This document shows, piece after piece, positions 37,387 through 48,862 of a stretch of DNA of 64,000 bases. The stretch covers positions 124,001-188,000 of the forward strand of contig NZ_JNNO01000043.1 of assembly GCF_000735585.1 (NCBI RefSeq). The letters are read 5' to 3'. This stretch comes from Devosia sp. LC5 (GTDB lineage: Bacteria > Pseudomonadota > Alphaproteobacteria > Rhizobiales > Devosiaceae). How positions within the stretch are numbered: the stretch's first letter is position 1; each line of letters opens with the position of its first letter. A program made the position numbers and the translations under genes. Below the pieces are notes generated by a model that was not told the origin of the DNA, searched no databases, and saw only the letters and a program-made list of their open reading frames with translations.

Positions 37387-38724
37387 ATGGCGTCCGCAGC
37401 CGAACAGCTGGCACGTAATCTCAATTTTTCGACCTTCTCGAAGGCGAAAGCCCTGCAGCAGCGCATCTGGTTCACACTGGGCGCGCTGCTTGTCTATCGA
37501 CTGGGCACTTTCATTCCGGTTCCCGGCATTGATCCCGATGCATTCCGCGCGACGTTCGAACAGAGCCAGCAGGGCATTATCGGCATGTTCAACATGTTTG
37601 CCGGTGGCGCCGTCGAGCGCATGGCAATCTTTGCGCTGAACCTGATCCCATACATCACCGCCTCGATCGTGGTGCAGGTCATTGCGACCGCGTCGCCGCG
37701 TCTGGAAGCCCTCAAGAAAGAGGGCGAGGCCGGCCGTCGCAAGATGAACCAGTATACCCGGTACCTCGCGGTCGTGTTCTGCGCCGTGCAGGCCTATGGC
37801 ATTGCCGTGGGCCTGGAAGCGAGCCAGGGCGTCGTGCTCAATCCGGGCTGGTTCTTCCGCATTTCGACAGTGATCACGCTGGTCGGCGGCACCATGTTCC
37901 TGATGTGGCTGGGCGAGCAGATCACCTCGCGCGGCGTCGGCAATGGTATTTCACTGATCATCTTTGCCGGTATCGTGGCCAATCTGCCTACCACCATCGT
38001 GCAAACGCTCGAGCTGAGCCGCACCGGTGCGCTGCCCCCGCTGGCAGCCTTCGGCATCGTGGTGCTGTCCATCGTGGTCATTGCCGGCATCGTGTTCTTC
38101 GAACGCGCCCAGCGCCGCTTGTTGATCCAGTATCCAAAGCGCCAGGTCGGCAACAAGATGTTCCAGGGCGAAAGCTCGCATCTGCCGCTCAAGCTGAATA
38201 CGGCGGGTGTTATCCCGGTAATTTTCGGCTCGTCGCTGCTACTGCTGCCGGCCACTATTGCGTCCTTTGCGGCGCAGGGGAATGCTCCGGTCTGGCTGCA
38301 GACGGTTACGGCCCTGCTTGGGCGCGGCCAGCCGCTCTATCTGGCGCTGTTTGCCTTCTTCATCATCTTCTTCGCTTTCTTCTATACGGCCATCGTGTTC
38401 AATCCGACCGAGACGGCTGACAATCTCAAGCGCTCGGGCGGCTTTATTCCGGGGATTCGTCCGGGCGAACGGACGGCTGCACATATCGACTATGTGTTGA
38501 CCCGTATCACTGTTATCGGTGCGGCCTATCTTACGGTGGTGGCGCTGATTCCCGAGGTCATCCATAACCAGCTGGCTGTCAGCCAGTTTATCGGCGGCAC
38601 CTCGCTGCTGATCATGGTGACGGTGACGCTCGATACGGTCAGCCAGATTCAGAGCCACCTGATCGCGCAGCAATATGAGGGGCTGGTCAAGAAGTCCCGT
38701 CTTGGGGGAGGTAAGCGTCGATGA
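37387..38724 (+). CDS. secY: Preprotein translocase subunit SecY
   Basis: 445 residues with ten hydrophobic helices. The N-terminal [24 protein letters not shown], the plug region, the [19 protein letters not shown] segment and the C-terminal cytoplasmic loops are intact. Forms the protein-conducting channel with SecE and SecG. A GGGAG site precedes the ATG. Overlaps adk by 4 nt. Confidence 0.99.
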   Translation: MASAAEQLARNLNFSTFSKAKALQQRIWFTLGALLVYRLGTFIPVPGIDPDAFRATFEQSQQGIIGMFNMFAGGAVERMAIFALNLIPYITASIVVQVIATASPRLEALKKEGEAGRRKMNQYTRYLAVVFCAVQAYGIAVGLEASQGVVLNPGWFFRISTVITLVGGTMFLMWLGEQITSRGVGNGISLIIFAGIVANLPTTIVQTLELSRTGALPPLAAFGIVVLSIVVIAGIVFFERAQRRLLIQYPKRQVGNKMFQGESSHLPLKLNTAGVIPVIFGSSLLLLPATIASFAAQGNAPVWLQTVTALLGRGQPLYLALFAFFIIFFAFFYTAIVFNPTETADNLKRSGGFIPGIRPGERTAAHIDYVLTRITVIGAAYLTVVALIPEVIHNQLAVSQFIGGTSLLIMVTVTLDTVSQIQSHLIAQQYEGLVKKSRLGGGKRR

Positions 38725-39290
38725 GGCTAATTCTGCTCGGACCGCCGGGAGCGGGGAAGGGTACTCAGGCCAAGATTCTTGTCGAGGCCTATGGTATTCC
38801 CCAGCTCTCGACCGGCGATATCCTGCGCTCGGCCATTGCGGCCAAGACCCCACTGGGTCTGGAAGCCAAGGCCATCGTCGATCGTGGGGATCTGGTCAGT
38901 GACGCCATCGTCAACGGTATCGTCTCCGAACGTCTCGACGCTGAAGATTGCAAGCCTGGTTTCATCCTCGATGGCTTTCCGCGCACCATTGCGCAGGCCG
39001 AGGCGCTCGACCAGATGTTGATCGACAAGGGCGTCAATCTCGACGCCGTTGTCGAGATCAAGGCCGATGCCGATGAATTGGTGCGCCGGGTGATCCAGCG
39101 CAGCAAGGAAAGCGGCGGCGCCCGTGCCGACGACAATGAGGAAGTGCTGCGCAAGCGCCTCGATATCTACAAGGAGCAGACCGCTCCGCTCGTCGCCTAT
39201 TACAGCGACAAGGGTCTGCTCAAGGCAGTCGACGGCATGGAGCCGGTCGAAAAAGTCACGGCTTCGATCAAGTCTGCGATCGAAGGCTGA
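38721..39290 (+). CDS. adk: Adenylate kinase
   Basis: 189 residues: P-loop [10 protein letters not shown] (7-16), [14 protein letters not shown], and a short LID ([16 protein letters not shown]) without the zinc-binding insertion. Interconverts ATP + AMP and 2 ADP. Its ATGA overlap with secY is a conserved pairing. Confidence 0.98.
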   Translation: MRLILLGPPGAGKGTQAKILVEAYGIPQLSTGDILRSAIAAKTPLGLEAKAIVDRGDLVSDAIVNGIVSERLDAEDCKPGFILDGFPRTIAQAEALDQMLIDKGVNLDAVVEIKADADELVRRVIQRSKESGGARADDNEEVLRKRLDIYKEQTAPLVAYYSDKGLLKAVDGMEPVEKVTASIKSAIEG

Positions 39291-39312
39291 GAACAGGGCA
39301 GGGGTTTGGCAG

Positions 39313-39341
39313 TTGACTCTGCCGAATCTAGTCCTTAAAGA
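39313..39341 (+). promoter_or_regulatory. Candidate promoter for rpsM-rpsK-rpoA-rplQ
   Basis: TTGACT (39313-39318) and TAAAGA (39336-39341), 17-nt spacing, 130 nt before rpsM. Confidence 0.6.
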
Positions 39342-39470
39342 ACCGCGTCAGTCTCATGGATTATTGGGCTGGATTCGGTTCTCCAGGTGTTGGGGGTCGA
39401 AATCCGGTCCCTTGTTGTTTAACGGCACGGCCCCCTGATGGTAACCCGTGCTGAATGAAGGAGAGCAGAC

Positions 39471-39839
39471 GTGGCTCGTATTGCTGGCGTCAATATCCCG
39501 ACCAATAAGCGCGTGATCATCGCGTTGCAGTATATCCACGGGATTGGCGAAAAGTTCGCCAAGGATATCACTGAAAAGGCAAACATTCCTGCCGAGCGCC
39601 GTGTCAACGAGTTGACCGATGCCGAAGTGATTTTGATCCGTGAAGCGATCGACCGCGACTATGTCGTGGAAGGTGATCTTCGCCGCAATGTGGCGATGAA
39701 CATCAAGCGGTTGATGGATCTGGGTAACTACCGTGGCCTGCGCCACCGTCGTGGCCTGCCGGTGCGCGGTCAGCGTACCCATACCAATGCCCGCACCCGC
39801 AAGGGTCCGGCAAAGCCGATCGCTGGCAAGAAGAAGTAA
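39471..39839 (+). CDS. rpsM: 30S ribosomal protein S13
   Basis: 122 residues from a GTG ([19 protein letters not shown]) with GGAGAG upstream. Helix-two-turn-helix core and Lys/Arg-rich tail contacting P-site tRNA ([28 protein letters not shown]). Confidence 0.98.
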   Translation: MARIAGVNIPTNKRVIIALQYIHGIGEKFAKDITEKANIPAERRVNELTDAEVILIREAIDRDYVVEGDLRRNVAMNIKRLMDLGNYRGLRHRRGLPVRGQRTHTNARTRKGPAKPIAGKKK

Positions 39840-39918
39840 GAACCCGTCTGGGGTTCTTCGATGTAGCTGCTGGGGCCATTTGGCTGACGGCAGCGCTGAT
39901 ATCGTTCAGAGGAATTAA

Positions 39919-40311
39919 ATGGCTAAGACTGAAACGACGCGCGTCAAGCGCAAGGAACGCAAGAATATCACTTCGGGCGTCGCCCACGTGAATGCTTCGT
40001 TCAACAACACCATGATCACCATTGCCGATATGCAGGGCAACACGATTTCGTGGTCTTCCTCGGGTGTCATGGGCTTCAAGGGCTCGCGCAAGTCGACCCC
40101 CTATGCGGCTCAGGTCGCTGCTGAAGATGCTGCCAAGAAGGCGCAGGAGCATGGCATGAAGACCCTTGAGGTCGAAGTGCGTGGTCCTGGTTCGGGCCGT
40201 GAATCGGCTCTGCGCGCTCTGCAGGCTGCTGGCTTCAACGTCACCTCGATCCGCGACGTGACCTCGATCCCGCATAACGGCTGCCGTCCGCGCAAGCGGC
40301 GCCGCGTCTAA
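39919..40311 (+). CDS. rpsK: 30S ribosomal protein S11
   Basis: 130 residues: [27 protein letters not shown] and the C-terminal [12 protein letters not shown]. Platform protein near the E site. AGAGGAA ribosome site. Confidence 0.98.
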   Translation: MAKTETTRVKRKERKNITSGVAHVNASFNNTMITIADMQGNTISWSSSGVMGFKGSRKSTPYAAQVAAEDAAKKAQEHGMKTLEVEVRGPGSGRESALRALQAAGFNVTSIRDVTSIPHNGCRPRKRRRV

Positions 40312-40329
40312 TCTAGACCGATTGAAGAG

Positions 40330-40362
40330 CTCCCGGCCGATTGAATGGGCCGGGAGTCTTAT
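40330..40362 (+). promoter_or_regulatory. Terminator-like hairpin between rpsK and rpoA
   Basis: 9-bp stem CTCCCGGCC/GGCCGGGAG (40330-40338 with 40348-40356), then TCTTATTG, a weak T run. Probably tunes rpoA relative to upstream genes. Confidence 0.6.
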
Positions 40363-40417
40363 TGCGTTTGCGGCGGAGCGGCTCGGGCTGGAGCCGCGAT
40401 TTTGAAAGGACATTACC

Positions 40418-41437
40418 GTGACGATCCAGAGGAACTGGCAAGAACTGATCAAGCCGACCAAGCTGGAGATTGTTTCGGGCAGCGACAACGCGCGCGTGGC
40501 TTCGGTAGTTGCCGAGCCGCTTGAGCGCGGTTACGGGCTTACCCTGGGTAACGCTCTTCGTCGTGTGCTGCTGTCGTCGCTTCAGGGCGCGGCAGTTACC
40601 GCAATCCAGATTGACGGCATCCTGCATGAATTCTCCTCGCTTCCGGGCGTGCGCGAAGACATGACCGACCTGGTCCTCAACGTGAAGGAAATCGCGTTGA
40701 AGATGGGTGGCGAAGGCCCCAAGCGCCTTGGCCTCACCAAGCAGGGTCCGGGTGCCGTGACCGCTGGCGACATCAAGGTCACCGGCGATATCGAAGTGCT
40801 GAACCCCGAGCTGGTGATCTGCCATCTCGATGACGGCGCCGAAATCAATATCGAGTTCACCGTCGACACCGGCAAGGGTTACGTTGCCGCCGACAAGAAC
40901 CGTCCGGAAGATGCACCGATCGGCTATATTCCGGTCGATGCGCTGTTCTCCCCGGTTCGCCGCGTCAGCTACAAGGTCGATGCCACCCGCGCGGGTGAAA
41001 GCCTCGACAAGGACAAGCTGACCCTGCAGGTCGAGACCAATGGTGCAGTATCGCCGGAAGATGCCGTGGCTTATGCTGCGCGTATTCTTCAGGACCAGCT
41101 GTCGGTGTTCGTGAACTTCGAAGAGCCCAGCAAGGAAAAGGCACAGGATGCCGTTCCCGAACTGGCCTTCAACCCGGCGCTGCTCAAGAAGGTCGACGAA
41201 CTCGAGCTTTCGGTGCGTTCGGCCAACTGCCTCAAGAACGACAACATCGTTTATATCGGCGATCTGATCCAGAAGACGGAAGCCGAGATGCTGCGGACCC
41301 CGAATTTTGGCCGCAAGTCGCTCAACGAAATCAAGGAGGTCCTGGCACAGATGGGGCTTCATCTCGGAATGGACGTCAACAATTGGCCACCCGAGAATAT
41401 CGATGACCTCGCCAAGCGCTACGAAGATCATTATTGA
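40418..41437 (+). CDS. rpoA: RNA polymerase subunit alpha
   Basis: 339 residues from a GTG ([18 protein letters not shown]) with GAAAGGA upstream. The N-terminal assembly domain runs to about 235 and includes [23 protein letters not shown]. The C-terminal DNA- and activator-binding domain follows ([47 protein letters not shown]). Full length. Confidence 0.99.
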   Translation: MTIQRNWQELIKPTKLEIVSGSDNARVASVVAEPLERGYGLTLGNALRRVLLSSLQGAAVTAIQIDGILHEFSSLPGVREDMTDLVLNVKEIALKMGGEGPKRLGLTKQGPGAVTAGDIKVTGDIEVLNPELVICHLDDGAEINIEFTVDTGKGYVAADKNRPEDAPIGYIPVDALFSPVRRVSYKVDATRAGESLDKDKLTLQVETNGAVSPEDAVAYAARILQDQLSVFVNFEEPSKEKAQDAVPELAFNPALLKKVDELELSVRSANCLKNDNIVYIGDLIQKTEAEMLRTPNFGRKSLNEIKEVLAQMGLHLGMDVNNWPPENIDDLAKRYEDHY

Positions 41438-41469
41438 TCCCGCGCTGCCAAGCACTTTAGGAGACCACC

Positions 41470-41895
41470 ATGCGCCACGGTAATTCCGGCCGCAAGCTCA
41501 ACCGAACCGCCAGCCACCGTAAGGCTATGTTCGCCAATATGTCCGCCGCGCTGATCAAGCACGAGCAGATCGTCACCACCCTGCCCAAGGCGAAGGACCT
41601 GCGTCCGATCGTTGAAAAGCTGATCACGCTGGGCAAGCGCGGCGACCTGCATGCTCGCCGCCAGGCGATCGCTCAGGTTCGCGACGAAGGCCAGGTGCAG
41701 AAGCTGTTCGCAGTGCTGGGCCCGCGCTACAAGGACCGTCAGGGCGGCTATATCCGCATCATGAAGGCTGGCTTCCGCTATGGCGACAATGCGCCGATGG
41801 CGGTGATCGAGTTCGTCGATCGCGACGTCAATGCCAAGGGCCTCGATAGTGGTCCGGTGCAGGTGCGTGACGAAGACGAGTCCGAAGCCGCGTAA
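41470..41895 (+). CDS. rplQ: 50S ribosomal protein L17
   Basis: 141 residues: [46 protein letters not shown]. Last gene of the ribosomal cluster, 32 nt after rpoA, followed by a terminator. Confidence 0.98.
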   Translation: MRHGNSGRKLNRTASHRKAMFANMSAALIKHEQIVTTLPKAKDLRPIVEKLITLGKRGDLHARRQAIAQVRDEGQVQKLFAVLGPRYKDRQGGYIRIMKAGFRYGDNAPMAVIEFVDRDVNAKGLDSGPVQVRDEDESEAA

Positions 41896-41918
41896 GCGAC
41901 ATTCGGTTCAAGATTTGA

Positions 41919-41958
41919 GGCGGTCCGCGTTTGAATGCGCGGGCCGCCTTTTGCTTTG
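41919..41958 (+). terminator. Terminator of the ribosomal cluster
   Basis: 11-bp stem GGCGGTCCGCG/CGCGGGCCGCC (one T-G pair; 41919-41948), then TTTTGCTTTG. Confidence 0.9.
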
Positions 41959-41959
41959 T

Positions 41960-42700
41960 TCAGATCGCTCGAACTTCGGCGAGCCGCTGGACGGAATAGT
42001 CGTCTTTCCAGCAGACCGCCGCTTCCCATGCGGCCGAGGCTTGCGCGGCGATGTCAAATTCCGCAGCATCGAAGCCGGCGGCATTATGGGGCAGGGCCAG
42101 GTCAAGCTCCGGGACGTCGGCATGCGCCTCGTCCCAATCGATCAACGCGACCCGCTCGGCAGTCATGCGGATATTGCCCGGATTGGTAGGATTGCCATGC
42201 ACCACGCAGGTCTGCCGCCCGGCGAGCCGCGCCCACGCCGCCCGGCAGCGCGCGACGGCCTCGGCCGGCATCGCAGTCAGGTCGATCCGCGTTCCGGTAT
42301 CGGCATGCAAAAGGTCGGTCGAGGATCGCCAGCCGGGCCGTTGCGGCCGGCCCTGCGTCAAGCGATGCAATTGCCGAAGCGTGTCGGCCACCCGGCGCCA
42401 GTCGGCCTCTGTCTCGGGCGGTTCGCCCTCCATATATTTCATCACCATCAGCCCATCGGCAAACAGCCTGCCATCTATGGTCGGGATCGGCGCCGGCACG
42501 GTCAGGCCCGAATGCTCGAGATGCTGGAGGAGGGCGCCCTCCCAAGCCAGATCCGCGTCACTCCGCTTGCCCAGTCGAGCAACCGCGAGCTGCCCATTGA
42601 TGCGCACGCTCCACACGTCATTGGAGGAGCCTCCGGCCAGCCGCTCAACGCGCTGCGCATCGGCACCCCATTGCCCGAGTGCGTCCCACCCCGTCGTCAG
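41960..42700 (-). CDS. APH-like phosphotransferase with altered catalytic motif and non-canonical start
   Basis: Kinase-like fold of the aminoglycoside/choline phosphotransferase superfamily. Family sequence begins at LAGGSSNDVWSVRINGQLAVARLG, upstream of the first GTG (42616; 218 residues). In frame above that GTG there is no ATG, GTG or TTG; the candidate is a CTG at 42700, overlapping the stop of a small upstream ORF as CTGA (246 residues). The loop normally HGDxxxxN reads HGNPTNPGN, so the catalytic Asp is Asn (AAT); the later metal-binding IDWDEA is intact. It may be a pseudokinase, a decaying gene, or an enzyme of altered chemistry. Substrate unknown; antibiotic resistance should not be assumed. 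Confidence 0.65.
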   Translation of the reverse strand: MTTGWDALGQWGADAQRVERLAGGSSNDVWSVRINGQLAVARLGKRSDADLAWEGALLQHLEHSGLTVPAPIPTIDGRLFADGLMVMKYMEGEPPETEADWRRVADTLRQLHRLTQGRPQRPGWRSSTDLLHADTGTRIDLTAMPAEAVARCRAAWARLAGRQTCVVHGNPTNPGNIRMTAERVALIDWDEAHADVPELDLALPHNAAGFDAAEFDIAAQASAAWEAAVCWKDDYSVQRLAEVRAI

Positions 42701-42807
42701 GAGATAGCGCCCCAGAACAGCGCAACGCCCAGACCCATGCAGAGCAGACCGACCATAATCATGGCGAGCCGGCCGCGCCGCGGCGATTTCATCATAATGC
42801 CCAACAT
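42697..42807 (-). CDS. 36-residue membrane peptide
   Basis: ATG at 42807 with a strong GGAGGAG site. The product has a basic N-terminus (MLGIMMKSPRRGRLAM) and one hydrophobic helix (IMVGLLCMGLGVALFWGAIS). It ends in TGA overlapping the CTG candidate start of the phosphotransferase. The clean architecture and ribosome site make it likely real; function unknown. Confidence 0.6.
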   Translation of the reverse strand: MLGIMMKSPRRGRLAMIMVGLLCMGLGVALFWGAIS

Positions 42808-42932
42808 GGTCGTCTCCTCCGCATTTTGGCTCAGCTTAGGCCCGAATGGCATGATGGGGCAATTGCCGCGGTCGATGTCAACAGTCCGTTGCCCTCTGAC
42901 AGCGAAATGTCACGTCAACGCTAACAGTGTGC

Positions 42933-43463
42933 TCACAAATTCCACGCCCGCGCGAGGGCCTTCACCTCACGGAGGGACGCGCAGAAAACCATCGGCAATC
43001 CGGTGGCCTTGGCGACGCGGCGAGAGCGGTCGGCATTGTTCCGCGTTTTCCAGATCCAGCTCACCATCTGCCATTTGATGCTGTCGCGATTACCCGGAAG
43101 ATTGCCGGCCCGCTCCTTTTCCAGCAGCGTTCGCCGGAAATACCGGCTGAAGCGGCGCAGGTAGTGGTCGTCCACGACGACAACGCCAGTGGCCCGGGCA
43201 AAGCGCTGCGGCATGAGCACAGAGTAATTGCCTTCCATCACCCAGCCCGGTTCCAGGATCGCCGCGTCATGCAGGGCATGGAATTCGGCGTCCGGCCGCA
43301 CCTGCCAGTCGGTGTTGGGTAAGTGGCGCAATTGGTCGAGATGGATAGCTGGAATATCGAGCTTCTTGCCGATGGCAATGGCCAGCGTCGACTTGCCGGC
43401 ATTGGTCGGCCCCATGATCACGATGCGGCGGCCGAGGGCGTCAAGCGGTTGAAAGGTCTGCAT
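42933..43463 (-). CDS. P-loop kinase-like NTPase (adenylate kinase/topology-modulation type)
   Basis: 176 residues. Walker A GPTNAGKST near residue 19, then IPAIHLDQLRHLPNTDW and the acceptor-side WVMEGNYS near 74. An Arg-rich lid follows (YLRRFSRYFRRTLLEKERAGNLPGNRDS). The order matches the small P-loop kinases annotated as adenylate kinase-like or DNA topology modulation protein FlaR. Substrate unknown. A 125-nt gap separates it from the membrane peptide. Confidence 0.75.
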   Translation of the reverse strand: MQTFQPLDALGRRIVIMGPTNAGKSTLAIAIGKKLDIPAIHLDQLRHLPNTDWQVRPDAEFHALHDAAILEPGWVMEGNYSVLMPQRFARATGVVVVDDHYLRRFSRYFRRTLLEKERAGNLPGNRDSIKWQMVSWIWKTRNNADRSRRVAKATGLPMVFCASLREVKALARAWNL

Positions 43464-43540
43464 TTTCAGTTCCGATATATGGTTTGGTGGGATCGGGGTG
43501 GAAAAGCGAGGAAGGGCAGGCGAACTCCGTGTTGGAGAGA

Positions 43541-43570
43541 CAAAAATCCCCGCCGTAGCGGGGATTGATG
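43541..43570 (-). terminator. Terminator after the PLP decarboxylase
   Basis: 9-bp stem AATCCCCGC/GCGGGGATT (43545-43566), followed in the - direction by TTTTTG. Confidence 0.85.
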
Positions 43571-43597
43571 GTTGATCATAGGCAGGGGATTGCAGGC

Positions 43598-44779
43598 CTA
43601 TTCGGGCTGCACATCCTTGCCGGTATAGACCTCGTCGACCCAGAATTGGTCTCGGCGGTCGAAGCCGTTGAACGGGGTCAGCGAGGCCTGGGTATAGGCG
43701 CCCATCAGGCCGAATTCGATCCAGTCGTCTTCATCGATATCGGCGGGCAGGGTGAATACCTGGGGCAGCACGTCATAGCTGTCGCAAGTGGGTCCCCAGA
43801 CGGTGAACTCGGAGAATTCCGCATTATTGTCATGCACGCGCGCACCGCGCCACACCCGCACAGGTGGGGTGAAATGCATGAACTTGACTTCCATCAGGCT
43901 GCCATAGGCCCCGTCATTGACATAGACCGACTGGCCGCCGCGCTGATGCTTCACCCGCAGCAGCAGCGAGGTCGAAGAGGTGACGAGAGCGCGACCGGGT
44001 TCGATGATCAGCTCGGGCTTGTTCTTCTCGCCGAAATGATCGTTGACCGCCGTCGAGATGGTCTCGAAGTAGTAGTCCATCGGCGGGGCTTCGCTGGTCG
44101 GGTAGGGGGCCGGATAGCCGCCGCCGATATTGAGGCGCTTGAGCTGGATATTGGATTCTTCGACGATGCGGGACGCCGCTGCGATATGCCGCTCATAGGC
44201 ATAGGCGTCTTCGCACTGGCTGCCGACATGGAAGCACAGGCTAGGCGTGTAGCCCATCTGGTCGACCATGGTGACGATTTCGGCCGCGCCCTGTTCCATG
44301 ACGCCGAACTTGATGCCGAAATCATAGGATTTCAGCGCCTTGCCGGCCTTGAAGCGGGTGGTCACTTCCACATCGCGCGAAGGCGAAACAACCGCCGCCA
44401 GTTGGTCGAGCTGCTGGGGATGGTCTATGGTGAAGGAGCGGACGCCGAATTCTTCATAGGCGCGAGCGATCTCGCGCTTATTCTTGATCGGGTTGTTGTA
44501 ATGCATCACCGCGCCCGGCGCGTGGTCGCGCACCAGTTCCATTTCGGTGTTGGAGGCGACGTCGAACGCCTTCAAACCTTCGCGATGCAGCTGGGCGATG
44601 ATGTGCGGGGACGGATTGCACTTGACTGCATAGGTCAGCAGCCCGTCAAAGCCCTTCTTGAACACCTTTGTGGCCTTGTGCAGCTCGCGCTCGGAAAACA
44701 GGAACGCCGGGAAATCCGGGGCTTCCGCCGCGATCAGCGCGGAGGTATTCGGGTAAACCTGCTTCGGCTCAGTGGTCAT
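43598..44779 (-). CDS. Ornithine/diamino acid decarboxylase, fold type III PLP enzyme
   Basis: 393 residues from the ATG at 44779; a longer frame to 45040 is unsupported. The PLP lysine is K53 in LLTYAVKCNP; H184 (CFHVGSQ) stacks on PLP. GGGYPAPYP (219-226) and EPGRALV (260-266) bind phosphate. The catalytic Cys is C332 in GPTCDSYD. The family decarboxylates ornithine (some also lysine) for polyamine synthesis, and the short alphaproteobacterial type is usually ornithine/lysine dual. Monocistronic, with a terminator, and divergent from the protease gene. Confidence 0.88.
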   Translation of the reverse strand: MTTEPKQVYPNTSALIAAEAPDFPAFLFSERELHKATKVFKKGFDGLLTYAVKCNPSPHIIAQLHREGLKAFDVASNTEMELVRDHAPGAVMHYNNPIKNKREIARAYEEFGVRSFTIDHPQQLDQLAAVVSPSRDVEVTTRFKAGKALKSYDFGIKFGVMEQGAAEIVTMVDQMGYTPSLCFHVGSQCEDAYAYERHIAAASRIVEESNIQLKRLNIGGGYPAPYPTSEAPPMDYYFETISTAVNDHFGEKNKPELIIEPGRALVTSSTSLLLRVKHQRGGQSVYVNDGAYGSLMEVKFMHFTPPVRVWRGARVHDNNAEFSEFTVWGPTCDSYDVLPQVFTLPADIDEDDWIEFGLMGAYTQASLTPFNGFDRRDQFWVDEVYTGKDVQPE

Positions 44780-44978
44780 GGACGACTTGCCTTTCGGGGC
44801 TGGAGAAATGCGGAAAACGAGCGCTGCATATAGGGCCGTGTGCCCCCTCACGCAAACGTTTATTTGGCCTCCAATTGCGACGGGGGCGTGACGCCTTTTT
44901 CGTGACAGAATCCGGGCGTTTGCCTTGCCCCGCGCGGATGCCACATCAGGGCAGAAGCGCTGACCGGAGGTTGGTTCG

Positions 44979-46459
<1,481 letters not shown>

Positions 46460-46463
<4 letters not shown>

Positions 46464-47026
46464 TCGAGGCTGATTTCGGGCACATCCATCTGCGCCAAGG
46501 TGTTGATCGCGCTCTGGCGCCGGTCCTTGAGGCCGGTGAGCAGGGCGCGGGCGCCATCCTCGCCATAGCCGCGCCGGCTGATGGCGTAGAGTACCAGACC
46601 GTCCTCGATCGGGGCATAGCGATAGGCGTTCCATTCGACGACCATGCTGCCGCTGCTCGAATCGCTGAGCATGAAATCGAGGATGATTTCGCCGGTCTGT
46701 TCGTTCCGGAGCACGTCATAATTGACTACGGGGTCGCTACCCTTGCGTTGGTCAAGGCTCTGCACCATCGCTGCCGCAGCCGCTTCCGGGGTGGTGCCAT
46801 TGGTCAGCACGTCGATCATGAACATGTCTTCGAATTGCTCGACGGTCTGGCCGGCCGGCACATATTCCTGCTTGAAATAGGTCTCGTTCGGGTGGCTCGT
46901 CCAGGCGAGCGCAAATTCGACATTCTCGAAGGTGATCGGCCCCGGCGCGCCGATGGCGTCGGTCTGGGCGCTCACTGGCGATGCCATGGCGGCAAGGAGC
47001 AAGAATGCGGTGACGAAACGATGCAT
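46460..47026 (-). CDS. Secreted hypothetical protein
   Basis: 188 residues. Signal peptide MHRFVTAFLLLAAMASPVSAQ. The mature part reads FENVEFALAWTSHPNETYFKQEYVPAGQTVEQFEDMFMIDVL near 35-75, a VVNYDVLRNEQTGEIILDFMLSD strand region, and a helical end. No family recognised; it may be a lipocalin-like or small beta protein (inference). Convergent with degP and overlapping it by 4 nt through TAG stops. Confidence 0.7.
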
Positions 47027-47154
47027 GGAAGGCCCTCGATATTGTGGTCGCGCATTAATGCTGACAAACGCGACATTGGCAATTCGCTGCCGGTTTGTCT
47101 TGCTCGCGCCGCCGCCCTATCTTACGCAGAGCCCATCATAGAGACTATTCAGGC

Positions 47155-48468
47155 ATGGCTGACCTTTTCGCCGCAGACCCCAGTGAAACCGACCGCGCGC
47201 GCCCGCTTGCCGATCAATTGCGGCCGCGCTCGCTCGACGAGGTGATCGGCCAGAGCCATCTGCTCGGGCCGGAAGGGACTTTGCGCCGCATGATTGCCTC
47301 CGGCCGGCTGGGCTCCCTCATTCTGTGGGGACCGCCGGGTACCGGCAAGACCACGGTGGCGCGGCTCCTCGCCGACCAGATCGGCTATACGTTCGAGCAG
47401 ATTTCGGCGGTGTTTTCGGGTGTTGCCGATCTCAAGAAGGTCTTCGAGAAAGCGCGCTTCGAGCGGCTGTCCGGCCACCGCACGCTGCTGTTTGTCGATG
47501 AGATCCATCGTTTCAACCGGGCACAACAGGATGGCTTCCTGCCGGTGATGGAAGACGGCACCGTCGTGCTGGTGGGGGCGACGACCGAAAACCCATCCTT
47601 CGAGCTCAACGCGGCCTTGCTGTCGCGCAGCCAGGTGTTGCGCTTTGAGTCGCTGTCACTGGACGATCTGGAGAAGCTGGTTGTGCGGGCGGAGGAACTG
47701 ACCGGCGCGGCGCTGCCGCTCAATGACGAGGCTCGCCACACGCTGCTGACGCTGGCCGACGGCGACGGCCGCGCCTTGCTGGGCCTCGTCGAGGAAGTGC
47801 TGGCCTCGGCCAGGGAAGGCGAAATTCTCGACGCCGCTACTATGCTGACAGTGATCCAGCGCCGTGCGCCGATCTATGACAAGGCGCAGGACGGGCACTA
47901 CAATCTGATTTCGGCGCTGCACAAGACGGTGCGCGGTTCCGATCCCGATGCGGCGCTGTATTATTTTGCCCGTATGCTCGACGCTGGCGAAGACCCTCTG
48001 TTTCTCGCCCGGCGATTGATCCGCATGGCTGTGGAAGATATTGGCCTCGCCGACCCGCAGGCGCTGCCGCAAGCCGTTGCCGGACGCGATGCCTATCAGA
48101 TGCTGGGTTCGCCCGAGGGCGAACTGGCCCTGGCGCAGGTTGTCGTCTATCTGGCCCTGGCGCCCAAATCCAACGCTGTCTATACAGCCTTCAAGGGCGC
48201 CACGAGCGTGGCCAAATCCACCGGCTCGCCGACCCCGCCCATGGTCATTCTCAATGCCCCGACCAAACTGATGAAGACCTCGGGCTATGGCGACGGCTAC
48301 ATCTACGATCACGATACGCCCGAGGCATTTTCGGGTCAGGAATATTTCCCGGAGAAGATCGGCCGGCAGAAATTCTATGAGCCGGTCGAACGCGGTTTTG
48401 AGCGCGATCTGCGCAAGCGGCTCGACTATTTCGAGCGGCTGAGAGCGGACAAGAAGCGCGAGGAATAA
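47155..48468 (+). CDS. rarA: Replication-associated recombination protein A
   Basis: 437 residues from MADLFAADPSETDRARPLADQLRPRSLDEVIGQSHL. AAA+ core with Walker A GPPGTGKT (59-66), Walker B LLFVDEIHRF and the sensor sequence GATTENPSFELN. The C-terminal tetramerisation domain has YPRNHDLPxxx-like SGQEYFPEKIGRQKFYEPVERGFE. Acts at stalled replication forks with SSB. First gene of a co-directional chain to 51287. Confidence 0.95.
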   Translation: MADLFAADPSETDRARPLADQLRPRSLDEVIGQSHLLGPEGTLRRMIASGRLGSLILWGPPGTGKTTVARLLADQIGYTFEQISAVFSGVADLKKVFEKARFERLSGHRTLLFVDEIHRFNRAQQDGFLPVMEDGTVVLVGATTENPSFELNAALLSRSQVLRFESLSLDDLEKLVVRAEELTGAALPLNDEARHTLLTLADGDGRALLGLVEEVLASAREGEILDAATMLTVIQRRAPIYDKAQDGHYNLISALHKTVRGSDPDAALYYFARMLDAGEDPLFLARRLIRMAVEDIGLADPQALPQAVAGRDAYQMLGSPEGELALAQVVVYLALAPKSNAVYTAFKGATSVAKSTGSPTPPMVILNAPTKLMKTSGYGDGYIYDHDTPEAFSGQEYFPEKIGRQKFYEPVERGFERDLRKRLDYFERLRADKKREE

Positions 48469-48478
48469 GGTACGAATA

Positions 48479-48862
48479 ATGCAGAGTTTTCTCCTCGTCG
48501 GCCTTGGCGGCGCGATTGGCGCCATGTCTCGATACGGCGCCTCCATCGTCGTGGGACGTGTCTGGCCGCATGCCTTTCCGCTCGGCACGATGCTGATCAA
48601 CATTGCCGGCTCCATTGCCATGGGCCTGTTCATCGGCCTTCTGGCGCGCACCCTGCCACCCTGGGCGCCTGAGGCGCGCCTGTTCGTCGCCGTGGGTATA
48701 TTGGGCGGTTTCACGACCTTTTCCTCCTTTTCGCTGGATACGATCGTGCTGTTTGAACGCGGCGAAATGGTACAAGCCGGGCTCTATGTGCTGTTGTCGG
48801 TTGTGGTTTGTCTCATTGGCCTTTATCTCGGGCTTTTGGTGACCAGAGGCAGCCCGGCATGA
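48479..48862 (+). CDS. crcB: Fluoride channel CrcB/FluC
   Basis: 127 residues, four helices. LVGLGGAIGAMSRY, GTMLINIAGSIAMG and GILGGFTTFSSFSLDTI are the fluoride-channel signatures, including the Asn and the Phe-box. Exports fluoride as an antiparallel dimer. It lies 10 nt after rarA, so there is no room for a fluoride riboswitch; it overlaps the next gene by 4 nt. Confidence 0.95.
   Translation: MQSFLLVGLGGAIGAMSRYGASIVVGRVWPHAFPLGTMLINIAGSIAMGLFIGLLARTLPPWAPEARLFVAVGILGGFTTFSSFSLDTIVLFERGEMVQAGLYVLLSVVVCLIGLYLGLLVTRGSPA

Noticed and set aside
48469..48478. Fluoride riboswitch before crcB
   Set aside because: Only 10 nt between rarA and crcB.
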